From positions 43,141,203-43,205,202 of the forward strand of contig JAJEKV010000002.1 of assembly GCA_021234155.1 (NCBI GenBank): DNA of 64,000 nucleotides, in the 5' to 3' direction. The notes under the pieces are model-generated. The model did not search any database. It was not told the origin of the DNA and worked only from the letters and a program-made list of their open reading frames with translations. Below, in pieces: positions 21,011 through 32,547 of this stretch. The translations under genes and the position numbers were made by a program. The stretch comes from Isoetes taiwanensis. Its lineage: Eukaryota; Streptophyta; Lycopodiopsida; Isoetales; Isoetaceae. Position 1 is the first letter of the stretch; each line of letters begins with the position of its first letter.

Positions 21011-21470
21011 CCTGAGATTCGAGAAAAATTCCCAAAATTCGAGATTTGTCCCACTTTAATTAAATACGACTTATGAGCTCTCGCCAAGGAGAGGAAAAGA
21101 AAAGGAGAGAAGGCCAAAATCTCATCTAAAAACTTGAGACCTATCTCTACTCATATATATAGTGTAATGGCCTTGGGCCCAAAAATGGATAATTGGCAGA
21201 TCTTGGTCATCAACTCCTGGATCAACGCCTGATTTTTGGGGAATCTGGCAGCGCCTTCATTAGTGCCTGGAATCCCGCTGAATTTAGTCGATACTCCATG
21301 GAGGCCGTCATTTGTCTGTTCTGGGTCTCTTCTTTGACCCGGGCGTGGTCCTCTGCGTGGTTTTCGGCGAGGGCGTGGGTCTACTACCCGATGCGTGACC
21401 TGATGTCTTATTCCTGCCCTGCTTCGTGGTCTTCAGGAATAGTCCTGTACCTGGACGTACAGGACTAACA

Positions 21471-21784
21471 AGATATGCTCTTTGAAAAGGGTTAATAACT
21501 TTATGTACTTGGGGTGGTAAAGCATTAAATAAGAAGGAGTACTTGTGTTTAATTTTAATTTGACAACAAATAAGAAAGTGGATCACACCATACAAATTTA
21601 GTGTGTTCCAATTTTTTTGCATATGTACTATTCGCTTGGTGTGATCCTTCTTGAAAAAGGATATGCTCTTTGAAAAGGGCTAATAACTTATGTACTTGAG
21701 AGTGGTAAAGCATTTTAGATGCAAATAGGAATGGGTACTTTTGTTTAATTTTATTGACAACAAATAAGAAAGTGGATCACAACA
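21471..21784 (+). repeat. 189-bp tandem repeat, right part
   Basis: This continues the array cut by the solo LTR. Units show GATATGCTCTTTGAAAAGGG twice (near 21,472 and 21,660). An internal inverted pair GATCACACCA/TGGTGTGATC lies at about 21,574-21,645. The last unit stops where the R490 repeat starts. Confidence 0.88.
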
Positions 21785-22266
21785 TTTAATCCATGAAGAT
21801 GTGGACATGTAATGCCAACATTGCTCTCTTGAAGAAAGGATGTTGGTTAACTAGGTGAGCGTGTCTGTACGATGAGTAGCCTTGGGTCGAAACACCATTA
21901 AGTTGCCACATAAACATTTAGTATTGCTACGCTGGCACTTCACTGTTGTTGGGCACAAACGAAAAATATAGTCATGTCATTTAACAACATTCGTCTATTC
22001 ACAATTTTTCTCAAACCTGTCTATATCACAAAATAAATAAGTAGCAAGGAATTTATTGGCAACAAAGACTGATACAACGTTCACACCCACATTCGTGTCT
22101 GCATTATGCTTCATACACTTGCATGAACCATAAGCTCGAATATCATTTTGTCTTCCGTTCATATTGTGATGAGGAGAGTGCAAGATACTATTGTGAAATC
22201 CATTGGATTTGTTTGAATTTTTTTTACGACAGGGGAGGGTGGAGAAAGATACGAGATTTGATACAT
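21785..22266 (+). repeat. Dispersed repeat R490, copy 3 (fullest)
   Basis: TTTAATCCATGAAGATG to GATTTGATACAT. Its left third matches 8255-8393 and its right part matches 12,693-13,047. It has no coding capacity, ends or target duplications that would name a class. Confidence 0.85.
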
Positions 22267-25200
22267 GGTGGTGAATATGACTGGGGAGGAAAATGGAAGA
22301 GGTGGTAATGGTATTGTAAGAGGGGAGGGAGGAGAAATGTCACACTTGAGTGGGGGGTAAGGAAGAGAATGGAGGGACAGGCAAGGAAGATTCACCCGTT
22401 CACGCACAATGAAATGCAAGCAAAATGAATGGGAGAGAATAAACATGGGGCGGGGAGAGAATCATCCAGGCCCACGGCGCACTGGGAAATTGTGGGCCAA
22501 AGGGATATCCTTACCTTCAAAAAAAAAAAAAAAAAAAAAAACCGCCCTAAACGTCTTGTGGGCCAAGGGGTAAGACAAATTGCAAAATCAACAAACAACA
22601 AGGCAAAATAATGCATGGCCCACCATTGAGTAACAGATTCTTGGGGCGGGGCCCAGCGGTGGGCCAACGACGGCGCCGCGGCGGCGCCTCTTGGAAGAAT
22701 TAGGGTTAGGGTAGGCCGGTGGCAGGGATGGAGATTCGACGTAGTGGAGGTATGGCGATGGACTGGAGCGGCTCTGAAGCATCCCATGTGCCGGAGCTGG
22801 AGCTCTGCGTTTTATATTTGCTTGCGTGAAGGGACCTACCTTGCTAGGCGGCCAGAGTTTGTTGCCCAGCCTTGAGATCCGGCAAATGATGGGGCAATAA
22901 GGATGTGACCCGACCTTCAACTCCGGTATGTATGCTATGGCTATGGCTCCCCTGTGGTCCCCCCTTTTTCTGTCTTGTCCTTTGCTAAGATGTCTCGCAC
23001 TCTGTGTGGTAGCTAGTGCTTCTGATGGGACTTCTCCTCTGTCCTTTCCTCTGTCCTCAAAGAATGGATCATATATCCGACACACCCATTTTAAGAATCG
23101 TTTCTCTCTCTTCTGCCTGCTACCCCCTGCTTAATTCTTCCACCTTGTTTTGTTTTGCATCATCTCTTTACCTAAACTCTTTTTTACTCAAATCCATGTG
23201 CTTTTTTTATTTTATCACCCTGTCTTAACCCCTTGTTCTCTTCCACTTGATATTTTAATCTCAATTCTGACTGCTGTCGTTTTCCTTAAACACGTAGTTA
23301 AAGTTCCAGTTACTTTATGCCTTCTCTCATGCCCTTTTTTGCTTTGTTAACAAGCTCTATTCTTTATGTCGCTGCTTTCAGTTAAACCCAAGCCCTAGAC
23401 CCATGTTCTTTAATGAAATCTGGATTATATATTATATATATTATTTAGTTCAAACACAACCACTTTTTTTAATTTTCATTAAGATCTCCAGTTTGTCCTG
23501 GTTATTGAATCTTTGTCCAGAAGTTTAACACTGAAACTAACCATGTTTGACAATTTTTGAAGTGCATTTTCCGTCACAGAAAGCGAATTTTGTATTACTT
23601 CTTGCCGGTACCAAACCACGTACTAAGAAGTACAGATTGTGATAATGCTGTGGACCCCTGGCGAATAAAATAAGGCCACGAGTAGATTCGAAAGGTAGAC
23701 CCTTTACCATAATATATCAATCATGTTACAAGGCTTGAAAATAAGGTATTTTCCGTAGACCACCATGGTTACAACCTTCTTGATGAGGCTGACAGACACA
23801 GACACAATTACCAAACTCCTGCTACGTTTGGACTACTAGCCAAATTATGGTCGAATCCAGATCTGGCTGGAGGGGTCAGATTTTGACTTTGGCCCCTTGA
23901 GAATGTCTCTTCCTTTGTCCTATCTGGAGCACCATTAAAAGCAAAAGTTTTTCCCAACACAAACGATCAAAACTCTAAACTCCACATATCCTCCTAGGAC
24001 CAACAGGCTTGTCCACGTCTCTGAACTTGAACTTCTTGCGCATTGTCGACTTCTCGAGCATCACGCCCCTCCTAGATAAATCTTTGATTGGCAAACAAGG
24101 ATATGTTTGAAATTGATGGCCTCTCCACTCAGGGTCATTGTAGATGCTAAACAATGTCCATGTTTGGACCCCCGCTTGATTCAAAGATTCACCTTCGTCT
24201 GCAGATTTTGCCTTCCTCCATCAAGTGGGCCTCAAAATCTTCAAATCTTTCAGGTTTCTTGGGACCCCACTTATATTGACAAGATATATACCAGACAATT
24301 GCAAGCCTCTATAATGATATAGATGCCAAGCGTTTAGGTTTAGGATATCATGATTGTATATTTGGTGCCCTAGGTGTCGAATAACAAACATGTAGGAAAC
24401 TCTGGCCGCATAAATTACATCTTTGCCATGCAACTTTTTCTGGTTTTATATTGCATAATAATATATATAATGCATAAGAATTGAGTTTTATATTCACATG
24501 CTTGCAAAATGCCGAGTTAATTCAATGTATCTTATGCAACACGTCATCTCTGAAATTTGTGATGCAAGCATTGTGAATTTTGTACTTTGTATCATGTTGA
24601 ATGCAGGGATTGTTTTTGCGCATCATTGTACTGCCAGAGGCGAAGTCTATGCCCTTTCTGTAAGCAGAGGTACATACATGCCAAACTTATTATCTTGTAT
24701 TCTCACCTAGTTTGGATGTCTAACAATAATGACATCCAAGTTGAATTTCTTTTTCTTTGAAGTTGGCATTTTGTGTTACGTTTTATAACAATCTATTTGC
24801 CATTGATGGGTAGTTGTGAATGCTAACTTGCATGTTTGTGCGTTACGCTGAAGCTGGAAGACTTTTTTTTCTCGGTTTTCTATAAAGGAAAATAAGCCCT
24901 TAACATTTTCCACAATTTTGTAGCATGCCTTTTTTTTTTAAATGTCAACTTACTATTTATTATGTACTTTAATGTTTCGTGGAAAATCAATTAAATGCAC
25001 GACGAATTTGTTCAATTAAATGCTTTTAAGAGGACGTAAACTAAATGGCCTTTAGGAGGTAATGTACATTTTATAAATTTGAATATTTTCAAAAATCCTA
25101 CATTATCAGGTTATAGGAATTTGGTTATTTATGTCCCCTTATCCTTGTGGGTTTTTTTCCCAACATTGGCTGTGAGCTGCTGATGGGCAGAATATTCATG

Positions 25201-25290
25201 GCGACAGATCCATGGGCATTAACATTTCGCTAAAAAAATTGCACGACAAATCCTATATCTCGATTACAAAACAATTGTATGCAACTCATG
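22267..25290. other. Mostly unassigned; possible promoter or leader near 22.6-22.9 kb
   Basis: The stretch to 22,510 is purine-rich. A poly(A) run at 22,519-22,540 preceded by CCTTACCTTC looks like a LINE or SINE 3' tail whose body was not identified. 22,640-22,930 is GC-rich and includes AGGGTTAGGGT, a short ATG frame (MEIRRSGGMAMDW) and a strong-looking donor CCG|GTATGTATG near 22,925. This could be a first exon of an unidentified plus-strand gene, but no second exon was found with confidence. The rest is AT-rich. Confidence 0.3.
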
Positions 25291-25294
25291 CATG

Positions 25295-25830
25295 GTTGCT
25301 GGCAGGGAATCCCTCGGCATGAGAGATTATGCCAGTGATGTCACATGCAGATAGTAGAAGATGAACACCATGCTCTACAGGAGTGTCCGGCATATGCACG
25401 CATCCGAGCAGCCCATGCCGATCTCAGATGCTCTGAGATAGCAATTCATCAAGCTAGCGGCCGCCCAATGGTTTTGCCGTCTCGCGTCCTACGTTCTGCA
25501 AGTCTCCATCGTCAGAGAGTCCCTCACAGCACAGGGAATTTGAGCGTCAGATAGGGACTTTGAATGCCTACTACAAGGGTTTTTCCTCCCACATGACGGT
25601 TTTTTCGTCCCAGTGGTAGAGACACATTGTACAGGGCTTCTGTGGTTTTCTTTTGTATTTGGATACTATTCGATATATTGTATGTCTATAACCATCTCAT
25701 AGGGCTTCTGTGGTTTTCTTTTGTATTTGGATACTATTCGATATATTGTATGTCTATAACCGTCTCATAGGCCAGTTGGCCTCCGTGGACGTTAAAATAT
25801 ACTTCCTTCACTCCTTCCTTCCGTTCCTCC
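25295..25830 (+). mobile_element. LINE family 2, 3' fragment
   Basis: Coding remnant reads IVEDEHHALQECPAYARIRA (25,348-25,407), which parallels IEDECHAL and CPAFAHIRER in the copy at 8.4-9.1 kb. The 3' end CATAGGCCAGTTGGCCTCC-GTGGACGTTAAAA is the counterpart of the phrase ending at 9085. The tail is a CTTC/TTCC-rich simple stretch rather than poly(A). It holds a 68-bp internal duplication. Confidence 0.78.
25632..25770. repeat. 68-bp tandem duplication
   Basis: AGGGCTTCTGTGGTTTTC and the following sequence to TCTATAACC(A/G)TCTCAT occur twice in a row with about one difference. The duplication lies in the untranslated 3' part of the LINE. Confidence 0.92.
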
Positions 25831-25984
25831 CTGCTTTTTTGGAAATCTCTCCAACATTAACTCCATCGAAAGACTGAGCAGATTAGCTTTGTTAAAAGGC
25901 TTTGGGCCCTGCTTTTTTGGAAATCTCTCCAACATTAACTCCATCGAAAGACTGAGCAGATTAGCTTTGTTAAAAGGCTTTGGG
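25829..25984. repeat. 78-bp tandem duplication
   Basis: CCTGCTTTTTTGGAAATCTC to AAAAGGCTTTGGG is present twice without visible differences, just after the LINE tail. Its near-identity says that it is recent. Confidence 0.92.
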
Positions 25985-28900
25985 GCTTATCGACAGCATC
26001 ACTACATTAGGAAATCGGGATTTTCCAAATTTGAGTTTGAATCAAGGAATTTTCCATGAAAAAGGCAGGATCTTTGCAAATCTTCGCCCCACTAGCCCAC
26101 GGGACAACTGCTTCAGGAAGCTCTGCTATAACAATCAGCTTTATCAATCAGCCTCATCAGAATCGGCCTAAAGCAGCCCGCCCCTGCTCAGAGGAATATA
26201 CAAGGAGTATTCAAGAACTGTTGATGATAAGAGCAGCAAAAACAACATCAAGACAACAAGGCTCAAGAAAGTGACCACGGGCAAACCTGGCATAACGGCG
26301 CCATTGTTAATTGTGAGTTCTTGGCATACATCATGCAGCAGCCATGCTCATGACCATGCTATGCTCATGACCATGCTCATGACCATGCTACAAAGCTGCC
26401 ATGCTCATGACCACAAAATAAGAACAAGAGAAACAAATATGTACAAAGAGTGAAGGAAACATGCGCCAAATGAGGCTCTCCAAACTTGAGATAAAAAACC
26501 TGAATACATCTGAAGAGACTCTGGCCTAATATAGTGTAGACCGCAAATCTGCGCCTTACATCTAGCTAAATCTAAGCCTTACACTTATGCTAACCTAAAC
26601 ATGCCAAGTGTAGTCTGCCACCACTGACACCTAGCATCTGCACAATGTTAACTACTAGGTGGTTAACAATATCTATAAAGGAAGTTTTCCTATGCACATT
26701 TGACTTATTTGGTACCATTTGATGCAAAATCATAAGATCCCCAAGAACATCTAATGTCGTTGACACATCCGAAATTTTCATGATAGTCAAACTTGTAAAG
26801 GGAAATTTTTTAAATACTTTCTTGTTTGAGAATCTTCTTTTGATACTTTATTTTTTTTTCCCACAAGAATCATGGTATTCACCATTTCTTCTTCTAGACA
26901 ATATAAAGTATTTTCTCCTTGCATTCTTAACCAGTAAAACAATTAGAACAAGAACCTAGATTGAAATAATATTAAGTTTTGCAACAAGCTTAGAATGCTC
27001 ACATTCTTGCCACTCATCGTGCTAGACAACATTTGCTATGATAATTGGCCATGTGTATGGAAGATCATTGGAAGTGGGAATATGCCCCATGAACCAAGGA
27101 AATGATTGTACTTGGATCTTCTACATTAATATCCTAACGAACCTTATGTATGTGATATTGGTTGGAAATGGGGAATCCTCCCATCTTTCAAGGTAGTGTT
27201 CATTTATATATATTTTGGTCATGTATTAAAATAAAATATAACTCACCAACATTGGTAAGCAAGATACCTTTGTTTCTTGTAATTCAAAGGAAGATATAGA
27301 TATTCTTGCACAATTGGAGATAAAGTCTTGATTATGTCATAGCCCGTGCATCCTATACATCTCTGCCAAGAGGATAGAAAAGGAAGTCCATAACTTAAGG
27401 ACTTTGCTTACAAAAGGGAGGTAGAGATAAGTGGGCGTCGGGGAATGATGACTTGGCCATATGGGATATAAGAGCCATTGGTTTTGAATACAAGCAAGAT
27501 AAGTTAAAAGAAATCATGCAAGCCAATGAGGTTACAATGCTATGGTCCAACTTCTATATTGATGGTGGCCTTATGTTGCCAAAAAAAGAAAGCACAACGC
27601 TCCAAAGTTCAACAATCTCCACCAGACTGTGAAGCCAACATATTTTAGGTAGCTAGATTAGAAAGACTTTTGTCTATGACATGGCAAAGACATGCAATGA
27701 CATGGCAACAAAGAAGAATGATGGCTATGAATAAGATGCCAGTAGTTGATTTGTTTATGAAAAACAATGTTGCCAGATAGAACAGGCCCACAAGACAGCT
27801 CTTAGAGAATGATCAACACGAAAAAGCCACTTGAATACAAAAGCCAACATAACCTGAATTTGACCATAAAATAAGATGAGGAGGGGATGGAGGAGGCTAT
27901 CAACTATGATGTGACTCTAGAACATGATATGAAATTGTCCCAAGGTGCCACTTGGTGCCCACCTCGTGACTTATATGGGACCATGAGCTTGTGGGGGGAA
28001 CCTAAGTCATGTATTATGTAGATATGCATTAGAAGCTGACAAATACTTATATATTATGTTCTTGATAAATTCCTTTGATTATAATAATGATATATAAACC
28101 TCATTTGTAAATAAAGTCATATGGACATCATTTTGCAAGATAATATTATAAACATCTTAAAAACTTTAGATACCCATTTTGGGATATTAGGATCATAGAT
28201 CAAATGTTTCTCTTGAGTCCTTTAAAAGCTTGTCTAAAGTTCTCTTCAAAATTTATAAATCTCGTATCGTGGAGCAACATACGACTATCTTCCTTCACTT
28301 TATCCAAATACATGTCAACTACGGAGGACGGTGTGTTATGGGAGATGTTGCTTTTTTGGTTTGAAAAAGAATGACAAGTTCATAAATAACATATAAACCA
28401 TCAAATATAGCACAAATTCCATAACACACCAAAATAAAAAGTTTCATTTATATTTTTCGATACAAAATGTGGCCATGATAACATCACCTCTTCAATATAT
28501 CTTCATAAAAGCTTACTACACTACAGCGATACATGAACAAAAGACATGACCAAAGTGATCAACTGGAGAAGGAGTATGATTTGCTGTTGTGCAAATTATG
28601 TTTTAATCAGGTGTAAAACCCTATCAAATCCGCCCAAAACTTTGCTGCTTTGACCCAGAAAACTTAACCAAATATGAGCATGTCATACATTCAGAAAGAT
28701 CCGAGAGAGACTTTCCAATGCAATAAAAAATACACAAAATGGAGTCCGGATTCAAAAGTTATGATAAAAAGTATATTACCATCAAATTTGCACTTTGCAA
28801 AAAGGTATTCCGATTAAGTACAAAAATCAGGTACCTATCTTCATAGATCTGGGTCAAATCATATGCCAATGCAATGGAATGCTCTCTACATAAGTTTTCC

Positions 28901-28986
28901 AACGAGCCCAAGATCATCTGAATCTGACCTCTGTAGCTTAACGTACTATACATAAAGTACGTATATTACATATTTAATAAGTATTT
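25985..28986. other. No gene recognised
   Basis: AT-rich sequence. A short CATGCTCATGAC-type simple repeat lies at 26,328-26,412. No reading frame, LTR or exon could be supported. Confidence 0.5.
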
Positions 28987-28991
28987 TATAA

Positions 28992-29490
28992 TGTTGGAAT
29001 ATGTCATGTTATAGCCAGACAAAGCACTGGTGAACCTATGCAGGTATTGTTATGTCATCATGGAGTTTACATGGTATAGATGTATGAAATAATGAAGTTA
29101 AACCTAAGGCCCTATTTGGTTCAGGGGTTTAATTAATATACAATGGTTTAAGAAAGGGAATATATATAATTGGAAATATGTCGAAATAGGAGGGAACCGA
29201 GTTTTGAAATGGTCGGTTCGGCACAGCAGCCGGATTGATCACCATATAATCTAAGATGTAATATATACTTGTGCATCGCAGTGATCAGATGAATTAAGAA
29301 GCAGAATCGGCTTGGGTTCTCGAATGAACTACTCTCTGCAAGATTACTTGGTAACCTTAATGAATAATGTGTATTATAAGGTTACTAGTTAATTGTTCTG
29401 GTCTATAATAAGAGCTAAAGGCTTAATAGAGGAATTGGTTAAAGTTCTAAGTGACATTGTCTAGACTAGAATTAAGTTGGAATTCTAAAA
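28992..29490 (+). repeat. Copia 5' LTR
   Basis: Starts TGTTGGAATATGTCATG and ends just before the primer binding site. It is about 499 bp. Confidence 0.95.
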
Positions 29491-29491
29491 T

Positions 29492-29504
29492 TGGTATCAG
29501 AGCC
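29492..29504 (+). other. Copia primer binding site
   Basis: TGGTATCAGAGCC, the usual match to the 3' end of plant initiator-methionine tRNA, directly follows the 5' LTR. Confidence 0.95.
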
Positions 29505-29517
29505 ATAAGTCTGAGAC

Positions 29518-30893
29518 ATGTCTACTCGATTTGGTGCTAACCTTTTGAACTCAATAGAAGTTTTTAAGGGAGACAATAGATTCCAGATTTGGAAGCAAGG
29601 TATCAGACAGGTTCTGGAATTTGAGAACCTGTGGTATTTGATTGACACAAATACCATGAGACGCCCCAGCGCTAATTTGAATGCAGGAACATCAAGTGCA
29701 AGGGGAAGTGCTTCAAGCACAAATGAAAGGAGCTCTTCAATTGAAGGAGGTGCTGGAATAATTGTTGAAACTTCAAGGGTGGTTATTGCAACAACAGGAT
29801 CAGACCTTGACACAAATGAAGCACGCAAAATTATGGAGGTCCAAGCTATCATCTGCAGCAAGGTAGGAGCAGCAATAAAGCTCAAACTAATAGGTATGAC
29901 CCCTAGAGAAATGTGGTTATATATGATGGCTAATTATGAGGCTAAAACTTCGTCTCAAATTGATATCCTAGAGAAGCAGTTAAGGAAATTGAAGTTGCAT
30001 GAAAATGACAATATTACAGAATTCTTTGAAAATTTTGACTCTACAATTGCAGACTTGGAAGGTGCAGGTGTAATCCTTAATGAGCAATACTAGCTTCTAG
30101 CTATATCACGAGTTGTTTCTTACAATGCACATTTAGCCAGCCTGCTAAGAAACGTGGCTACTTCCAAAAAACATGCTATCAAAATAGTAAGTACAGAATT
30201 TGAACAAAGCAAGCTTGGTCAAGATGATGATGAAAACACTGAGGTACTATTTGCTGAAAAATATAAACAGAGAAGAAACAATAACAGTGGAAGTAAAAAA
30301 AAATTGGACCATGCTACCATTGTGATAAATATGGTCATATTAAGGCTGACTGCCCAAGTCTTGGAAAGGAGATTGTATGCTTTAATTGTGAGGGGAAGGG
30401 TCACTTGACCAGTAATTGCCCCATCCCAAGGGGACAAATAAGCAAAGAAAGAGGTAAAGGAAAGGCAGGATACAATCGAGCAAACTCTGGCTACAAAGGA
30501 AGAGGTGCTGGGAAAGAAAATCCAACTGTAAACCTTGCTCATGACACACGGGGAGATGAAGATGAACTGAATGAGGATACTGAGGTAAGTTCTTCTAAAT
30601 TGCTTACTTTAGGACATAATAACAGTGACCATGATTTTATGATCTTAAATTCAGGAGCTGAAAGGACCGTGACAGCATGTCCAAAGTTGCTGAAAAGATG
30701 CAAAGGAAAAAAGGGAGGCCATATTCAGCTTGGAAATGGTGCACTTCAAGAAATTGAGGATGTTGGAATGCTCGAACTCTATGATTTAGAAGGCAAAAGT
30801 GTGCAACTAGAAAATGTTCTTAGTGTTCCAGGAAATCTAATTTCAGTATCTCAGCTTGTTGACCTTGGGTATAAGGTTGTGTTTGAGAAGCTA
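29518..30893 (+). pseudogene. Copia gag and protease region (fossil)
   Basis: Gag phrases include FKGDNRFQIWKQGIRQVLEF and LRKLKLHENDNITEFFENFD (UBN2-type gag). Two CCHC knuckles follow near 30,310-30,420, the second being CFNCEGKGHLTSNC. The protease region follows (DHDFMILNSGAERTVTAC). Gag coats the element RNA and the protease cuts the polyprotein. The region is broken. Confidence 0.88.
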
Positions 30894-30908
30894 TAATGTA
30901 AGGTTTAC

Positions 30909-31205
30909 TTGAACAATAAAGTTATGTTTATTGGCAAAAGAGTTGGTAATTTGTTTGGTCACAAAGATCATATTGCAAGTATTAATCATATTGGATGTTC
31001 ATCCATTAAAAACTGGCATGAAAGATTGTGCCATGTCAACTCAAAAATAGTAGAATTGCTTATAAAAAGGGGTCTGATCAAAGCAACAAAAAACAAAGAG
31101 GAAAACTTTATCTGTGCAAAATGCATACTTGGAAAGCACAGTAAATTACCTTTCAAAAAATCGTTCAAAAGAGCAAAAGGAGTACTGGACTTGGTTCACA
31201 CATAG
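30909..31205 (+). pseudogene. Copia GAG-pre-integrase and start of integrase (fossil)
   Basis: IKNWHERLCHVNSKIVELL and CAKCILGKHSKLPF show the H-H-C-C zinc-binding region that precedes copia integrase. Coding of the catalytic domain continues beyond the nested block, at about 38.7 kb. Confidence 0.88.
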
Positions 31206-31254
31206 ACCAAGTATGTGTTTTAATTTATCCCTTCTTAAAAATGGCATGTCCTAT

Positions 31255-31259
<5 letters not shown>

Positions 31260-31306
<47 letters not shown>
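31260..31306. repeat. Poly(T) tract, about 47 bp
   Basis: An unbroken T run, possibly the tail of a minus-strand retroposon whose body was not recognised. Its length also makes it prone to assembly error. Confidence 0.9.
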
Positions 31307-31312
<6 letters not shown>

Positions 31313-32064
31313 TGCCTACTTTCTAAACTCTTTTAAGCAAAGAACTTCTAGATTGTGTCCAAACATTGTGTGTATCCAAAACTTCAAAATGCCCTATTGT
31401 ATTGACGTTTTTTTGGAAACTAACCCCTTCCTATCTTCTTTTCCACAAGTATTAAACATTAGAACTATAGTGATTTAAAATGTTTTGGATATTATTAGGC
31501 TCAAATCCCCATAGTGATCATGCATTGCTACCTTATTATTTACAGGTTTTCAACTTTTGCCTAACAACGTTAGGTTACAATGCAACCTTATGATTTATAG
31601 GTCTCCAACAATACAAGTTCCAACCTATGCCCAGCAAAGTTGGGCAAGACCCACCAACCAACCAATACAAATGTATTGTTTATGTAGCTCTGCATAAAAT
31701 ATATATTATAGATCCATTTTAACATTGATCATGCCTAAACTTTGTCTCCTTCATGATCAACTAGAACGCTCAATTTCACATAATCAACCACATCACTGAA
31801 GATGGGCAATAGTATGTAATTATTTAAGAATGGGCAAGTGATGCAAATAATCATGCATCACGTGGCCGTTCTAAAACAGTTACATACTCCTAAAATCTAG
31901 ACATCTATGATATGTAAAAGATTGCGCATTCTAGGCATTTTAAAACGAAAACAAGTACTTAGACATGATTTGCACAAATACATTACAGTAGTTGGAGTAA
32001 CACATATAATAACTTATGTTGAGCATTGTCCAAGCATTTAAGTCTTCGGCTACAATCATATGGA

Positions 32065-32093
32065 TTGCCCACCGAAGGTGGGCAATTTACTAG
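32065..32093 (+). other. Helitron 3' terminus (second)
   Basis: A perfect 9-bp stem TTGCCCACC/GGTGGGCAA with a GAA loop lies at 32065-32085, followed by TTTA and CTAG (32090-32093), then T. This is the Helitron 3' signature, and it shares its layout with the end at 16,632. The rest of the element would extend leftwards to an unknown 5' end; no Rep or helicase is nearby, so it is non-autonomous. Confidence 0.75.
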
Positions 32094-32380
32094 TGCTTGT
32101 TACATTCTGTTAATTTCTTTCTTTTTTCTACTACCAGAAAATTTCTTATATTTTTTTCGCCCAATCGGAATTTATTATTTTGAATCGGATCATTCTTGTA
32201 TATAAAATTTACAACCGGATCCCATTTCTCAAGAGACAAAAAGAATTCACATTTTATCACAACCAATTCGTTTTCATTTTTCGCACGTTTGCACAAACAC
32301 AAGTTGACACTTTGAAGCAATTTTAGAGTGTCCACATTCCTGCCAAGTGAGACTTTTGTGCAGGTGGCTGCTATTTCCAT
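32094..32380 (-). CDS. Unidentified 96-codon frame
   Basis: Read from the ATG at 32380 it gives MEIAATCTKVSLGRNVDTLK, ELVVIKCEFFLSLEKWDPVV and FRLGEKNIRNFLVVEKRKKL. Composition looks protein-like, with balanced charge. It has a flavour of organelle-encoded proteins, but no family was recognised. It may be an organelle-derived insertion, a captured exon or chance. Confidence 0.25.
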
Positions 32381-32547
32381 CGTTTGATTTGATCTACGAC
32401 TTTAGAAATTCAAGGAAATTCCAAGTCAAAAGCAGTTATGGGTGCGTCAGAATATTTATTTATGATATTACAAACTCATCTAGCTAACAATATCATTCCT
32501 TAATTTGTGTGACATTCTAACAAATGTTGTTGTTGCCTTCTCTCCAG

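Larger units (their letters stand above)
17009..21072. mobile_element. 4.06-kb terminal-inverted-repeat element, superfamily unassigned
   Basis: The ends are perfect 25-bp inverted repeats: AAGTCGTATTTAATTAAAGT plus GGGAC at the left (17009-17033), and its complement at the right (21048-21072). ATGA flanks both sides (17005-17008 and 21073-21076), and the solo LTR reads without a gap if the element is left out, so the target duplication is 4 bp. No transposase was recognised; the longest frames lack known motifs. A 4-bp duplication is unusual for plant cut-and-paste elements. Sola-like or Ginger-like elements use 4 bp, but nothing in the sequence proves either. It is probably non-autonomous. 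Confidence 0.88.
16817..21470 (-). mobile_element. Solo LTR of a Ty3/gypsy family, split by a TIR element
   Basis: The LTR reads on the minus strand from TGTTAGTCCTGTACGTCC (21470) and ends at 16817. It matches the LTRs of the 46.7-57.7 kb element in segments along its whole length, but at clearly lower identity. The 5-bp AGATA flanks it on both sides (16812-16816 and 21471-21475). No internal region is present, so it is a solo LTR left by recombination. A 4.06-kb element lies inside it at 17,009-21,072. The LTR itself is about 590 bp. Confidence 0.9.

Noticed and set aside
20608-21076. Opposite long frames of about 100-120 codons
   Set aside because: They only read the pyrimidine tract; their composition is almost entirely S/P/L/F on one strand and G/E/R/K on the other.
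22588-23085. 165-codon minus-strand frame in GC-rich sequence
   Set aside because: No domain. The same stretch looks more like a plus-strand leader with a splice donor, and neither reading is supported by a second exon.
23975-24184. Minus-strand frame reading PEWRGHQFQTYPCLPIKDLS
   Set aside because: Protein-like wording but no recognised family, no splice partners and no conservation evidence.
24608-24665. Possible 57-bp plus-strand exon (GIVFAHHCTARGEVYALS) between AG and GT
   Set aside because: Too short and isolated; chance AG/GT pairs are common.
29472-29885. 137-codon minus-strand frame over copia gag
   Set aside because: Shadow of the gag frame on the other strand; no own motif.
31545-31650. 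Two more hairpins like Helitron 3' ends (GCCTAAC..GTTAGG and GCCCA..TGGGC)
   Set aside because: Neither is followed by CTRR and T at the right distance, so they were not called as termini.
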